Assembly: GCA_030149405.1 (NCBI GenBank)
Contig: JASBRM010000156.1
Coordinates: forward strand, 1-9,265
Direction of reading: 5' to 3'
DNA length: 9,265 nt
From: Neptuniibacter sp.
Lineage (GTDB): Bacteria; Pseudomonadota; Gammaproteobacteria; Pseudomonadales; Balneatricaceae
The notes under the pieces are model-generated. The model worked only from the letters and a program-made list of their open reading frames with translations, had not been told where the DNA came from and searched no databases. Position 1 is the first letter of the stretch, and the number at the start of each line of letters is the position of its first letter. Shown here piece after piece: positions 1 through 6,406 of this stretch. The position numbers and the translations under genes are program-made.

Positions 1-611
1 CCAAAAACTTCGCTCATATAACAGACGTCAAAGCCCTAAAAAATCTGCTTCAACAAATCGATGCCCCTAGTCAAAGACAAAATAAGATAGTGACCTTGGC
101 CTTGAAACTGATGCCTCTTGTTTTTTTACGCCCCAAAAACATCCGATTTATGAAGTGGGATCACATAGATTTTCAAAATAACCTGATAATCATCCCTGGC
201 ACCGAAATGAAAACAGGAAAGGAACTTAGAGTACCGATGTCTCAACAGGCAAAAGCTATTCTTAAAGAAGTTCACCAACATACTTCACAATACGAGTATG
301 TGTTTGTGACTCGACACGGCAAAGGGAAACCAATGAGCGAAAACACCACAACCAATGCAATTAAAAGGATGATTAACCCTGATACAGGAACAGCTTATGG
401 CACGGGCTTCATGACCAGCCACGGTTTCAGACATACGGCTAGCACACTATTAAACGAAATGGGCTATTCACCAGACGCCGTAGAATTACAGCTTGCTCAT
501 GAACATAAAGACCGCGTAAGAGCGACTTACAACAAAGCGCAACTAATGGAAGAAAGAACCGAAATGATGCAAACATGGGCTGATTATTTAGATAATCTTC
601 GACAAGATTAA
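1..611 (+). CDS. P4-type tyrosine recombinase (integrase), 5' end cut off by window edge
   Basis: This site-specific recombinase would integrate and excise a mobile element, typically at a tRNA gene. The reading frame is open from base 3, so the first in-frame GTG (base 90) is internal and the gene starts outside the window. About 202 residues are visible, roughly the C-terminal half of a ~400-residue P4-type integrase. All catalytic positions can be seen: Arg in FLRPKN (codon 129-131), the beta-hairpin Lys in EMKTGK (210-212), the HGFRHT box with His (420-422) and Arg (429-431), His in LAHEHK (498-500), and the nucleophile Tyr in VRATYNKA (528-530). The last motif resembles the usual P4-family ending. 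It is followed co-directionally by a DUF6387-like gene and an AlpA gene, as in many genomic islands. The visible part shows no defect, so it is probably active, but the N-terminal arm-binding and core-binding domains are mostly unseen. Confidence 0.93.
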   Translation, partial: KNFAHITDVKALKNLLQQIDAPSQRQNKIVTLALKLMPLVFLRPKNIRFMKWDHIDFQNNLIIIPGTEMKTGKELRVPMSQQAKAILKEVHQHTSQYEYVFVTRHGKGKPMSENTTTNAIKRMINPDTGTAYGTGFMTSHGFRHTASTLLNEMGYSPDAVELQLAHEHKDRVRATYNKAQLMEERTEMMQTWADYLDNLRQD

Positions 612-631
612 CTTTGCAAACGTTTGCAAAG
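612..631. repeat. Perfect 20-bp palindrome just after the integrase stop
   Basis: Two copies of the self-complementary octamer TTTGCAAA are separated by CG and flanked by C and G. The whole 20-bp block equals its own reverse complement. It starts one base after the integrase stop codon and lies 32 bp before the next start codon. No T-run follows, so it does not look like a classical terminator. A protein-binding operator or recombination-accessory site is possible. Its role is inferred only. Confidence 0.75.
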
Positions 632-663
632 ACGCTTATTAACCTAGTAGAGGGCGCAAGGGA

Positions 664-1338
664 ATGTCTTACCAAATAAAAAAACAGCAACAGATGCCCA
701 ACTGGCTAGTACCTCAAAACTACAATTACATAAGCTCACTTCCTGAAAGCAAGCCCACCAGCATGCTGAAAGAACTACAAGTACGACGAACCCTCTACCA
801 CATAGCAAAACAAAATCCTGATGAGCTTAGGGGGAATTCTCATTGGCTTTCCATAATGACCACAGGCCGAAGATCAATGAAAAAAAGGTATCGAGCCAAG
901 GTCATGACAAAATACGCGAAAAAGCATGATGAAACCAATCTCTCGCCCCCGAGAACCGTTAGAAAGAGAAGAAATACATATCCCAAGTTAGAACTTTCAA
1001 TTGATCCATCAGCACCAAACAAACTACTTATGGTAGAGATCAAACACCTACTTCAGCAACATAGGAAAGCACACAAAGTACATCTCAAAAAGCCGTTGTT
1101 TAAACCTAGCCATGTAGCAAAGATTAAAGACAATAAAATTATCCCCTTTATTGATCTTATGATCTGGCAACGAGTAAACAACATCTCAATTACAAGTGAC
1201 TTGTTTGCAGAAACCTTCTTGCCAGAAAGAACATCGAACTTTATCGATAAGAGAGTTCGAACATTAGCCGAGTCAATTCTACGACCTGGTTACCTGGAAG
1301 AATTTGATTTATCAATTAATAAAAATGCCAAAAAGTGA
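664..1338 (+). CDS. DUF6387-like protein of unknown function
   Basis: A 224-residue, strongly basic, soluble protein with no signal peptide or membrane span. The N-terminal segment (about residues 10-43: QMPNWLVPQNY, then a short gap, then LQVRRTLY) resembles the start of DUF6387-family proteins, which I recall beside integrases in proteobacterial islands. This assignment is from memory of the pattern, not a search. The middle (residues 55-110) is rich in Arg and Lys, including a basic stretch KKRYRAK near residue 75 and VRKRRN near 103, consistent with nucleic-acid binding but not proof of it. The ATG at 664 has GAGGG nine bases upstream. Its TGA lies in the loop of an imperfect hairpin before the AlpA gene. 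It sits 52 bp after the integrase and could be co-transcribed with it. The function is unknown. Confidence 0.75.
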   Translation: MSYQIKKQQQMPNWLVPQNYNYISSLPESKPTSMLKELQVRRTLYHIAKQNPDELRGNSHWLSIMTTGRRSMKKRYRAKVMTKYAKKHDETNLSPPRTVRKRRNTYPKLELSIDPSAPNKLLMVEIKHLLQQHRKAHKVHLKKPLFKPSHVAKIKDNKIIPFIDLMIWQRVNNISITSDLFAETFLPERTSNFIDKRVRTLAESILRPGYLEEFDLSINKNAKK

Positions 1339-1354
1339 CTTCGCTTTTCGGCAT
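1325..1354 (+). other. Imperfect hairpin over the stop codon of the DUF6387-like gene
   Basis: ATGCC-A-AAAAG (1325-1335) pairs with CTTTT-C-GGCAT (1344-1354), giving ten pairs with one mismatch around an 8-base loop. The TGA stop (1336-1338) lies in the loop. A short T-rich tract (CGTCTTT) follows. It could attenuate read-through into the AlpA gene or protect an mRNA end. No strong T-run is present, so terminator activity is uncertain. Confidence 0.45.
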
Positions 1355-1382
1355 CGTCTTTCCTAGATCATTAGCTGAGCAT

Positions 1383-1410
1383 ATACCCATCGAAATCATC
1401 CTATGGGTAT
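1383..1410. promoter_or_regulatory. 8-bp inverted repeat directly upstream of the AlpA start
   Basis: ATACCCAT (1383-1390) and ATGGGTAT (1403-1410) are perfect inverted copies separated by 12 bases. The right arm ends five bases before the ATG at 1416 and contains the only Shine-Dalgarno-like bases available (GGGT). The repeat could be an operator for AlpA or another small DNA-binding protein. It could also be an mRNA hairpin that hides the ribosome-binding site. Both readings are inference. Confidence 0.5.
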
Positions 1411-1415
1411 CTATC

Positions 1416-1619
1416 ATGTCCACACGAATCTTACGAATCAAAGAAGTCATTCGCCTTACAGGCTTATCACGTAGCACTATCTATAAAAGGGTCAACAGCC
1501 AGACTGAATCATTTCCTACCCCGGTATCTCTTGGTGGCGGCCTTGTCGGATGGGTGGAAGAGGAAGTGAACGCTTGGATACTAGAAGCAGTTCAAAAACG
1601 TGATGAAGAAACTCATTAA
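1416..1619 (+). CDS. alpA: AlpA-family helix-turn-helix regulator / excisionase
   Basis: A small DNA-binding protein of the AlpA (phage-type MerR-like HTH) family. In islands such as CP4-57, members activate integrase expression or assist excision. I place the start at the ATG at 1416, giving 67 residues. The longer in-frame GTG at 1335 overlaps the upstream gene and adds a non-conserved 27-residue tail. Visible family features are LRIKEVIRLTGLSRSTIYKRV (first helix and helix-turn-helix, about residues 6-26), the FPTPVSLGGGLVGW wing (about 34-47) and EEEVNAWI (about 49-56). The ribosome-binding site is poor and partly inside an inverted repeat, which suggests tight translational or transcriptional control. 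It lies 47 bp ahead of the replication initiator gene, so the two are probably co-expressed. The symbol denotes the family, not proven orthology. Confidence 0.88.
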   Translation: MSTRILRIKEVIRLTGLSRSTIYKRVNSQTESFPTPVSLGGGLVGWVEEEVNAWILEAVQKRDEETH

Positions 1620-1666
1620 TTCACTCCTCACCCTAATAGCCAGAAAGACATACACAGAGTGTAGAA

Positions 1667-2590
1667 ATGATCACTGTTAGCCCACCATCTTTAGATAAAT
1701 TATCTCTGACCTTATCAATTGATGAGGTAGAAACAGCTTATATCACCGATAGAATTTACAATTCTCATCACACATCTTGGAGCAAAGGTCAAAACTATCG
1801 AAATAGGAGATATGAAACAAATACAGAGCTACGTTTATCAGAAGCATCACAATCAGAAATTATGATCCTCAGCAATCCATATAGCTCATCCAACGCCAAC
1901 TTACAGTTAGAACTTAATCCAAATAGGTTCCTAGAAGTTGGTTGCTGCTACTTATGGGACAATTTACTCAATCTATTTGATATGGATGCAGATCGATTTT
2001 GTAGCATTACAACAGTAAAACGTTTAGATATCGCATGTGACGTACACCCTTTAGTTCCTGACTGCATACATGCACATGCTAAAGGCCTACAGCTTGGGGA
2101 CATCCGAACTGGCCCTGAAGGCAAACTAGAAACTGTAGATATAGGTTATCGCGGCGGAAAAAGATCATTCTGTGTTTACAATAGAGATAAACGAACAAGA
2201 AAATATGTATCTGATGATCAATGCACCACCCGAATTGAAGCAAGACTTAAACCAGACACTTCATTGAGCGACATAGGCTCATTACCCAACCCCTTCCTTT
2301 CCTTAATAGTTTGCCAAAACATCTCTTATGAAAGACTTATGCAGGCAGACATGACAGAACGCTTGTTCTTTAGAGTTGCCTCATTGTCTGGCCTACAATC
2401 AGCAATGGGATTATTGGGCAGAACAGAAAACAAGGCACGCATGAGAAAAGTCATAGAAGATAACTTCGTGCCTGACTGGTATGATCCAAACGATATCTGG
2501 AGGAAATACAGAGGAGCACTTTTAAGAGCCAAACTGAATGAACTGGGAATCGATATACCCAGAAGAGTGAGATATCTAAAGAACTTGTAA
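1667..2590 (+). CDS. Replication initiation protein, Rep_trans/RstA-like
   Basis: A 307-residue protein resembling the replication initiation factor family (Rep_trans, which includes CTX-phage RstA and plasmid initiators). These proteins nick one strand at an origin to start rolling-circle replication. Supporting motifs are VKRLDIACDV (residues 118-126), matching the family's R-x-D-x-x-x-D signature; IGYRGGKRSFCVYNRDKR (159-176), matching the strand with the YxxDK element; and TTRIEARLK (187-195), matching the following R-x-E strand. Tyrosines at 161, 171 and 180 are candidates for the nicking residue; I cannot choose between them. The start ATG is preceded by only a weak AGAG. The neighbours are an integrase and AlpA upstream and a repeat-containing, gene-free gap downstream that may hold the origin. 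It might instead be a non-replicative relative, since the family is divergent and no search was possible. Confidence 0.72.
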   Translation: MITVSPPSLDKLSLTLSIDEVETAYITDRIYNSHHTSWSKGQNYRNRRYETNTELRLSEASQSEIMILSNPYSSSNANLQLELNPNRFLEVGCCYLWDNLLNLFDMDADRFCSITTVKRLDIACDVHPLVPDCIHAHAKGLQLGDIRTGPEGKLETVDIGYRGGKRSFCVYNRDKRTRKYVSDDQCTTRIEARLKPDTSLSDIGSLPNPFLSLIVCQNISYERLMQADMTERLFFRVASLSGLQSAMGLLGRTENKARMRKVIEDNFVPDWYDPNDIWRKYRGALLRAKLNELGIDIPRRVRYLKNL

Positions 2591-2856
2591 TAAATTTAAA
2601 TTCATTGACTTGCAGACGTTTTCTCAATACTGAAAGGTTGACATAACCCCGCCAATTACAAAAAAAATTACAAATGATCAAACGTGTAAATTTGTGCCAA
2701 AACAAATAAGGGTTTGCATTGGACATCAGCTGTGTAACTAACTTTGAGTGGTGCAGATATAGAAATCTTCGCCTTCTAATTCGAAACAGCACAGCCTAAA
2801 TTGATCATTACTGCATACGCCAATTACCGTGCAAATTCCTTTTCTTATATTTCTAC

Positions 2857-2885
2857 TTGCGGCAATAGTTGCATGGTCGTATAAC
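2857..2885 (+). promoter_or_regulatory. Possible promoter for the AlbA_2/ATPase gene
   Basis: TTGCGG (2857-2862) and TATAAC (2880-2885) are separated by 17 bases. The -10 is good and the -35 matches only its TTG. It lies 45 bp before the GTG start at 2930 and runs straight into an inverted repeat (2885-2900) placed where RNA polymerase would melt and start, consistent with repression at this site. Confidence 0.4.
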
Positions 2886-2900
2886 AGTGACATATCACTG
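2885..2900. promoter_or_regulatory. Inverted repeat, candidate operator
   Basis: CAGTGA and TCACTG are perfect 6-bp inverted arms around CATA. The repeat overlaps the end of a possible -10 box and lies 30 bp before the AlbA_2/ATPase start. Because that protein carries winged-helix segments, autoregulation is a reasonable guess, not shown. Confidence 0.4.
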
Positions 2901-2929
2901 ATAATTTAAATCAAACCAAGGCTTACCGT

Positions 2930-4957
2930 GTGACTGCAATAACCTCACTTGAAGACATCTATGCTCTAAGGGAGTCAGTTGAACTTGAGTGCAAATTAGC
3001 TCAAGGCAAAAATGGGAAAGGTAAAATTCCAGATGACTTTTGGCCCAGCTATAGTGCTTTTGCTAATACTAACGGCGGGATTATTGTTCTAGGCCTTAAA
3101 GAAAAGAGCGGAAAGTTTGAACTCGCAGGTGTTGAAGATGTGGATAAGGTTCTAACCGAATTATTCAATACAGCGAATTCCGGTAAGGTGAATATTAATT
3201 TGCTTGCTGATAGTAACTGCAAAAAGACTTCAATTGATGGCAAAAATATCATTGTTATCAATATTCCTCGGGCTTCTCGTAAAGAACGCCCGGTATATTT
3301 AAAAGGAAATCCCCTTGGTAATACCTACCGCCGCCTTCACGAATCAGATCAAAGGATGTCTGATGAGCAAGTGAAGAGAATGCTAGCGGAGCAACTTGAA
3401 GATGCTAGGGACAATAAAATATTACCTTACTTCGGAATGGACGACTTAGATCTGGAGACACTTCAAACCTACAGGCAGAATTATGCAAACCTAAACCCAG
3501 GTGCACCATGGAATGAGTTGGATAATGTCTCATTTTTACGGCGCATAGGTGCTTATAAGGTTAATAGAGAAACTGGTGAGCAAGGCCTTACTGCTGCAGG
3601 ATTATTAATGTTTGGCAGGCACCCAGAGATCCAAGAAGAGTTTCCATTTTTCATGCTTGATTATCAGGAACGCCCTGAAGCCAAAACGGAAAGAAGATGG
3701 GTCGATCGAGTAACCTTAGATGGAACATGGTCCGGCAACTTGTATGACTTTTACAGAAAGGTTTACCGCAAGCTTATTTCTGACCTAAAGATACCTTTTG
3801 AGCTCAAAGAAGGGCTTAGACAAGAAGATACACCTGTACATCAAGCTCTGCGAGAAGCGTTAGCAAATGTACTGGTCCACGCTGATTTCTCCCAAAGAGC
3901 ATCTGTTTTAGTAGTTAAGCGCCCTGATATGTTTGGTTTTAGAAACCCAGGATTAATGCGCATACCAATTGAAGCCGCTATCCACGGTGGGGAATCGGAC
4001 TGTCGAAACAGAATACTTCATCAAATGTTCCGTTATGTAAATGTAGGGGAACAGGCAGGATCCGGGATACCAAAAATTCTCGCAGGATGGAAAAGTCAAC
4101 ATTGGAGATCCCCATTGATTCGAGAGGCATCTCAACCTTACGATCAAACCCTCCTAGAACTACGCATGTTAGACTTGTTTCCTGAAGGTATTGTCGACCT
4201 ACTCTGTTCCGTCTATGAAGATGAATATACAAGCAGAACTCATATAGAACAGGTTGCTATGGCGGTAGCTTTCAGTGAAGGCTGCATAAACAATGCACGA
4301 TTAGCTGAGTTAACTAACGAGCACACTGCAGATGTTTCTAAGTGCCTTCGAGCACTGACAGCAGCAGGCATTTTTGAAATAGATGGGATTGGAAGGGGTG
4401 CAACCTATCATTTAGCAGGATTATCAGCTCCAAGGCCTGAAGACGTTTTTGATACCCCCCCTACGCTACCAAATGGAATTTTATCCCTTAATAAGGGGAG
4501 CTCTCAGAATTGCGACGACAGCTCCCCGCTTAACGAAGCTAACTCCCCGCTTAACGACACAAACTCCCCTATTAATGAGCCAAGCTCCCTGATTAACAAG
4601 AATAAAGGGGAAGATAGAGATGAATTTGGCAGGATGATTAGCCCGTTACTAGATAAACCTGTTATTGATTCAATGAGCTACATTTCCTCTGAACTTCTTG
4701 AAAGGCTGAGAGAAATTGCCGACAAGCCTCGACACAAACAAAGAATAAAGCCAGATACAATGGAAAGTATTTTAGTACGGGTTCTAACTGGCCACTTCAT
4801 GAGGCTAGACTGTTTAGCTGAGTTAATGAACCGAAAGCCCGATTCATTAAGAGATAACTACTTAAGTAGAATGGTGAAGGACGGTCGTCTTGAGATGGCC
4901 TTCCCCCAACAACCAAATGACCCCAGGCAAGCATATAGCTATCATGAAAAGAACTAA
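2930..4957 (+). CDS. AlbA_2 (Schlafen-like) plus GHKL-type ATPase regulator, COG2865-like
   Basis: A 675-residue multidomain protein often named 'ATP-binding protein', 'transcriptional regulator' or 'RecG-like helicase', although it has no helicase motifs. The AlbA_2 domain (about 10-140) shows E15/E20/K22 in ESVELECK and FANTNGGIIVLG (44-55). A GHKL-type ATPase segment (about 300-400) shows E309 and N313 of the N-box with H317, NPG at 339-341, and GEQAGSGIPK (373-382). A winged helix is likely at about 437-496. A low-complexity linker (531-558) has four 7-residue repeats. A second C-terminal winged helix (about 585-672) ends in the family-like RDNYLSRMVKDGRLE segment. Translation starts at GTG 2930 with AAGG eight bases upstream. 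Relatives are common on mobile elements and in defence-rich regions, and some AlbA_2 proteins are implicated in nucleic-acid processing. The function here is unproven. Confidence 0.87.
   Translation: MTAITSLEDIYALRESVELECKLAQGKNGKGKIPDDFWPSYSAFANTNGGIIVLGLKEKSGKFELAGVEDVDKVLTELFNTANSGKVNINLLADSNCKKTSIDGKNIIVINIPRASRKERPVYLKGNPLGNTYRRLHESDQRMSDEQVKRMLAEQLEDARDNKILPYFGMDDLDLETLQTYRQNYANLNPGAPWNELDNVSFLRRIGAYKVNRETGEQGLTAAGLLMFGRHPEIQEEFPFFMLDYQERPEAKTERRWVDRVTLDGTWSGNLYDFYRKVYRKLISDLKIPFELKEGLRQEDTPVHQALREALANVLVHADFSQRASVLVVKRPDMFGFRNPGLMRIPIEAAIHGGESDCRNRILHQMFRYVNVGEQAGSGIPKILAGWKSQHWRSPLIREASQPYDQTLLELRMLDLFPEGIVDLLCSVYEDEYTSRTHIEQVAMAVAFSEGCINNARLAELTNEHTADVSKCLRALTAAGIFEIDGIGRGATYHLAGLSAPRPEDVFDTPPTLPNGILSLNKGSSQNCDDSSPLNEANSPLNDTNSPINEPSSLINKNKGEDRDEFGRMISPLLDKPVIDSMSYISSELLERLREIADKPRHKQRIKPDTMESILVRVLTGHFMRLDCLAELMNRKPDSLRDNYLSRMVKDGRLEMAFPQQPNDPRQAYSYHEKN
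4520..4603 (+). repeat. Four tandem 21-bp units coding a 7-residue repeat
   Basis: In-frame units at 4520-4540, 4541-4561, 4562-4582 and 4583-4603 encode SSPLNEA, NSPLNDT, NSPINEP and SSLINKN. The first two are the most alike in DNA, and the array decays to the right. It lies in the linker between the ATPase/winged-helix part and the C-terminal winged helix. Copy number could vary by slippage without breaking the frame. Confidence 0.8.
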
Positions 4958-5040
4958 AAGAAGGCTGCTTATTATTTCAAAGGAATCACATTTCAAATCA
5001 CCATAATGACGCTAGAAAATTGAGAAGTAGTTAAAAGGGA

Positions 5041-5062
5041 ACATCCACATAGGACTGGATGT
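5041..5062. promoter_or_regulatory. 7-bp inverted repeat upstream of the zinc-ribbon gene
   Basis: ACATCCA (5041-5047) and TGGATGT (5056-5062) are perfect inverted arms with an 8-base loop, 41 bp upstream of the ATG at 5104. It is a candidate operator or leader hairpin. I see no convincing -35/-10 pair beside it. Confidence 0.35.
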
Positions 5063-5103
5063 ATGGACAGCAAGATTAAATTATCGTTTAGGAAGGAACC
5101 GAA

Positions 5104-5802
5104 ATGAATAAAGAATGCCCATTATGCCATTACGTTAGAACGGAAGCAGATACTGCACCAGAATGGCAGTGCCCTGGTTGTGAACGAGCATATAGTAAAA
5201 TGGGGAAAGCCATTACCCCGGGCAGTCAGAATGAACAGGCAACACCTGACATACTCGTTCAGGCCCAATCAGAAGAACATATTAACAATGATCCTAATAC
5301 TACCAACAGTCAGAAAAGCAATTCTTATGTTGTAAAGGAAGGGTATTTTTCTCAAGAAAAATTAGGCCACATAGCATTTGTACTTGCTGTCCTTGCAACA
5401 GTAGGGGTTTTCCTCACACAACAAGCTATGGAAGTCATCAAAGAAAAGCGGAAAGAAAACATTGTTGAAATACGAAAGGAAGTCAATCAGTTAAGCAACC
5501 TTACAAACAAATGGCTGTTGGACTCTACAAGAGCACAATATTCAAGCAAATACACACTTAGCTCTATTGTCAGAAACACCTCAATAGCGGGAACGGCATT
5601 ATTAGAAACCAAACCTAGTTCAAAATGCGTTCAAAAAGCACATAAAGAAATCAAAAGAGCCGTGATAGATGGAAATGTTATCATAGCCGATTTACTACTA
5701 AACCCTGAAAGCGCCTCCAACAAAAGCGGCCTCAGGTCAGCTAATCAAAAAGCCAGATTAGCTCTGCGCAAACTGCTTCAATGCAGCAATAGTTCCAAAT
5801 AA
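5104..5802 (+). CDS. Zinc-ribbon protein with one transmembrane segment
   Basis: A 232-residue protein. An N-terminal zinc ribbon has C5-P-L-C8 and C23-P-G-C26. The intervening YVRTEADTAPEWQ resembles a small ribbon module I recognise from many gammaproteobacterial proteins. A polar, Asn/Gln-rich linker (about 36-80) follows, then a single hydrophobic helix (about 88-106) and a Lys/Glu-rich, probably coiled region (about 108-135) leading to a mostly helical tail. With no signal peptide, the ribbon is probably cytoplasmic and the tail periplasmic (inference). The start is secure: GGAAGGA lies six bases before the ATG. It is convergent with the four-span membrane gene, with 11 bp between the stops. 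No enzymatic motif is visible and the function is unknown; sensing or scaffolding at the membrane would fit the architecture. Confidence 0.82.
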   Translation: MNKECPLCHYVRTEADTAPEWQCPGCERAYSKMGKAITPGSQNEQATPDILVQAQSEEHINNDPNTTNSQKSNSYVVKEGYFSQEKLGHIAFVLAVLATVGVFLTQQAMEVIKEKRKENIVEIRKEVNQLSNLTNKWLLDSTRAQYSSKYTLSSIVRNTSIAGTALLETKPSSKCVQKAHKEIKRAVIDGNVIIADLLLNPESASNKSGLRSANQKARLALRKLLQCSNSSK

Positions 5803-5813
5803 AACAGATATAG

Positions 5814-6236
5814 TTAGAGTGATTTATCTTTCATAATTGCCGCACCAAGAATCATAAAAGACCCAACTAACAAGACAGCCCATCCCCACTGAAGTTGGAT
5901 AGAATCAATAGCGACATCAGCTAAACCCCGAAAGGGATTCCCAGCAAGCTCCGTATTGAGATCTCGCTTTGCATCAGCAATTTTAGATTGGAAGTTAAAA
6001 AAGGTAACTCCTAGGATAATCAAGCAACCGAAGCTGGTCAGCCAAAGCCAACTAAACTTTTTAGCCATTACTGCTATGAATGACAACGAGGCTAAAATAA
6101 CAATGAATACCCCATCCCCTTTACCATTATTAAAAAAGTTCATATCCCCAACCACTGGCACCTTCACTATTGGAGCGAACACGCCTATAAACAGAGCAAT
6201 ACAACCTATTAAGCCAATAACTTGCCTAGCAGACAT
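5814..6236 (-). CDS. Four-span inner-membrane protein, function unknown
   Basis: A 140-residue integral membrane protein with predicted spans at about 5-24, 42-58, 62-82 and 116-134. Distinctive motifs are VPVVGDMNFFNNGKGDG between spans 1 and 2, FFNFQSK after span 3, AGNPFRGLAD in the long polar loop, and QLQWGWAVL at span 4. I recognise this combination as a widespread uncharacterised membrane domain. In other bacteria it seems to be associated with, or fused to, zinc-ribbon modules, but that is memory rather than a search. AAGGGA lies seven bases before the ATG, so the start is well supported. It is transcribed against the other accessory genes and converges on the zinc-ribbon/membrane gene. 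Whether it belongs to the element or to the chromosome cannot be decided from this window. Confidence 0.82.
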   Translation of the reverse strand: MSARQVIGLIGCIALFIGVFAPIVKVPVVGDMNFFNNGKGDGVFIVILASLSFIAVMAKKFSWLWLTSFGCLIILGVTFFNFQSKIADAKRDLNTELAGNPFRGLADVAIDSIQLQWGWAVLLVGSFMILGAAIMKDKSL

Positions 6237-6343
6237 ACCAAAATCCCTTTTATTGTTAGATCGTCACCTTAATTATCTAAAAGCCTATCACAGATAAAAG
6301 CATAAAATTTGATAGTTTTAGTTGCGCATTCAACTGTGCCATC

Positions 6344-6366
6344 AAACCAGATCTCATGAGAGGTTT
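6344..6366. repeat. Nested palindrome
   Basis: A perfect 10-bp palindrome, TCTCATGAGA (6352-6361), is enclosed by AAACC (6344-6348) and GGTTT (6362-6366), leaving a 3-base bulge on the left. An A/T-rich run follows on the + strand. It could be a weak terminator or an operator for the leftward membrane gene. Confidence 0.4.
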
Positions 6367-6390
6367 TATAAAAAATCCTATTAAACCGTG

Positions 6391-6406
6391 AAAGCCCCCA
6401 TTTCAG
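6391..6406 (+). repeat. Direct repeat copy 1 (AAAGCC...TTTCAG), 16 bp
   Basis: This 16-bp block recurs at 7171-7185 with a single C missing from the C-run. The two copies are in the same orientation on either side of the tRNA-Arg and the small Cys-rich gene. Copy 1 also forms the left arm of a stem-loop with GGCTTT (6416-6421). Confidence 0.5.

Larger units (their letters stand above)
2591..2929. other. 339-bp gene-free gap after rep: short repeats, possible origin and regulatory region
   Basis: No convincing gene lies here; the best ORFs are about 11 codons. It holds a direct repeat CGCCAATTAC (2650-2659 and 2818-2827) and a shorter direct repeat ATTACAAA (2655-2662 and 2667-2674). There is also an inverted pair AATGATCAA (2673-2681) / TTGATCATT (2801-2809) and a hairpin ATTTGT (2690-2695) / ACAAAT (2702-2707) with a 6-base loop. 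A TTGACA hexamer at 2638-2643 has no good -10 partner. Lying between a replication initiator and the next gene, it could contain the origin, but no known nick site is recognised. Confidence 0.4.

Noticed and set aside
439..690. 83-codon leftward ORF over the integrase end
   Set aside because: Antisense to the conserved catalytic part of the integrase.
1335..1415. Extended N-terminus for the AlpA protein from GTG 1335
   Set aside because: The extra 27 residues are unlike the family, overlap the previous stop codon and cross two hairpins; ATG 1416 gives a normal-sized AlpA.
2605..2643. TTGACT and TTGACA hexamers as promoters
   Set aside because: Good -35 boxes but no acceptable -10 hexamer at 15-19 bases.
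2451..2792. 113-codon leftward ORF over the end of the rep-like gene
   Set aside because: Overlaps the Rep-like coding region antisense and the repeat-bearing gap; no recognisable domain.
5956..6297. 113-codon rightward ORF over the four-span membrane gene
   Set aside because: The opposite strand has a strong ribosome-binding site and clear conserved membrane motifs; this frame has neither.
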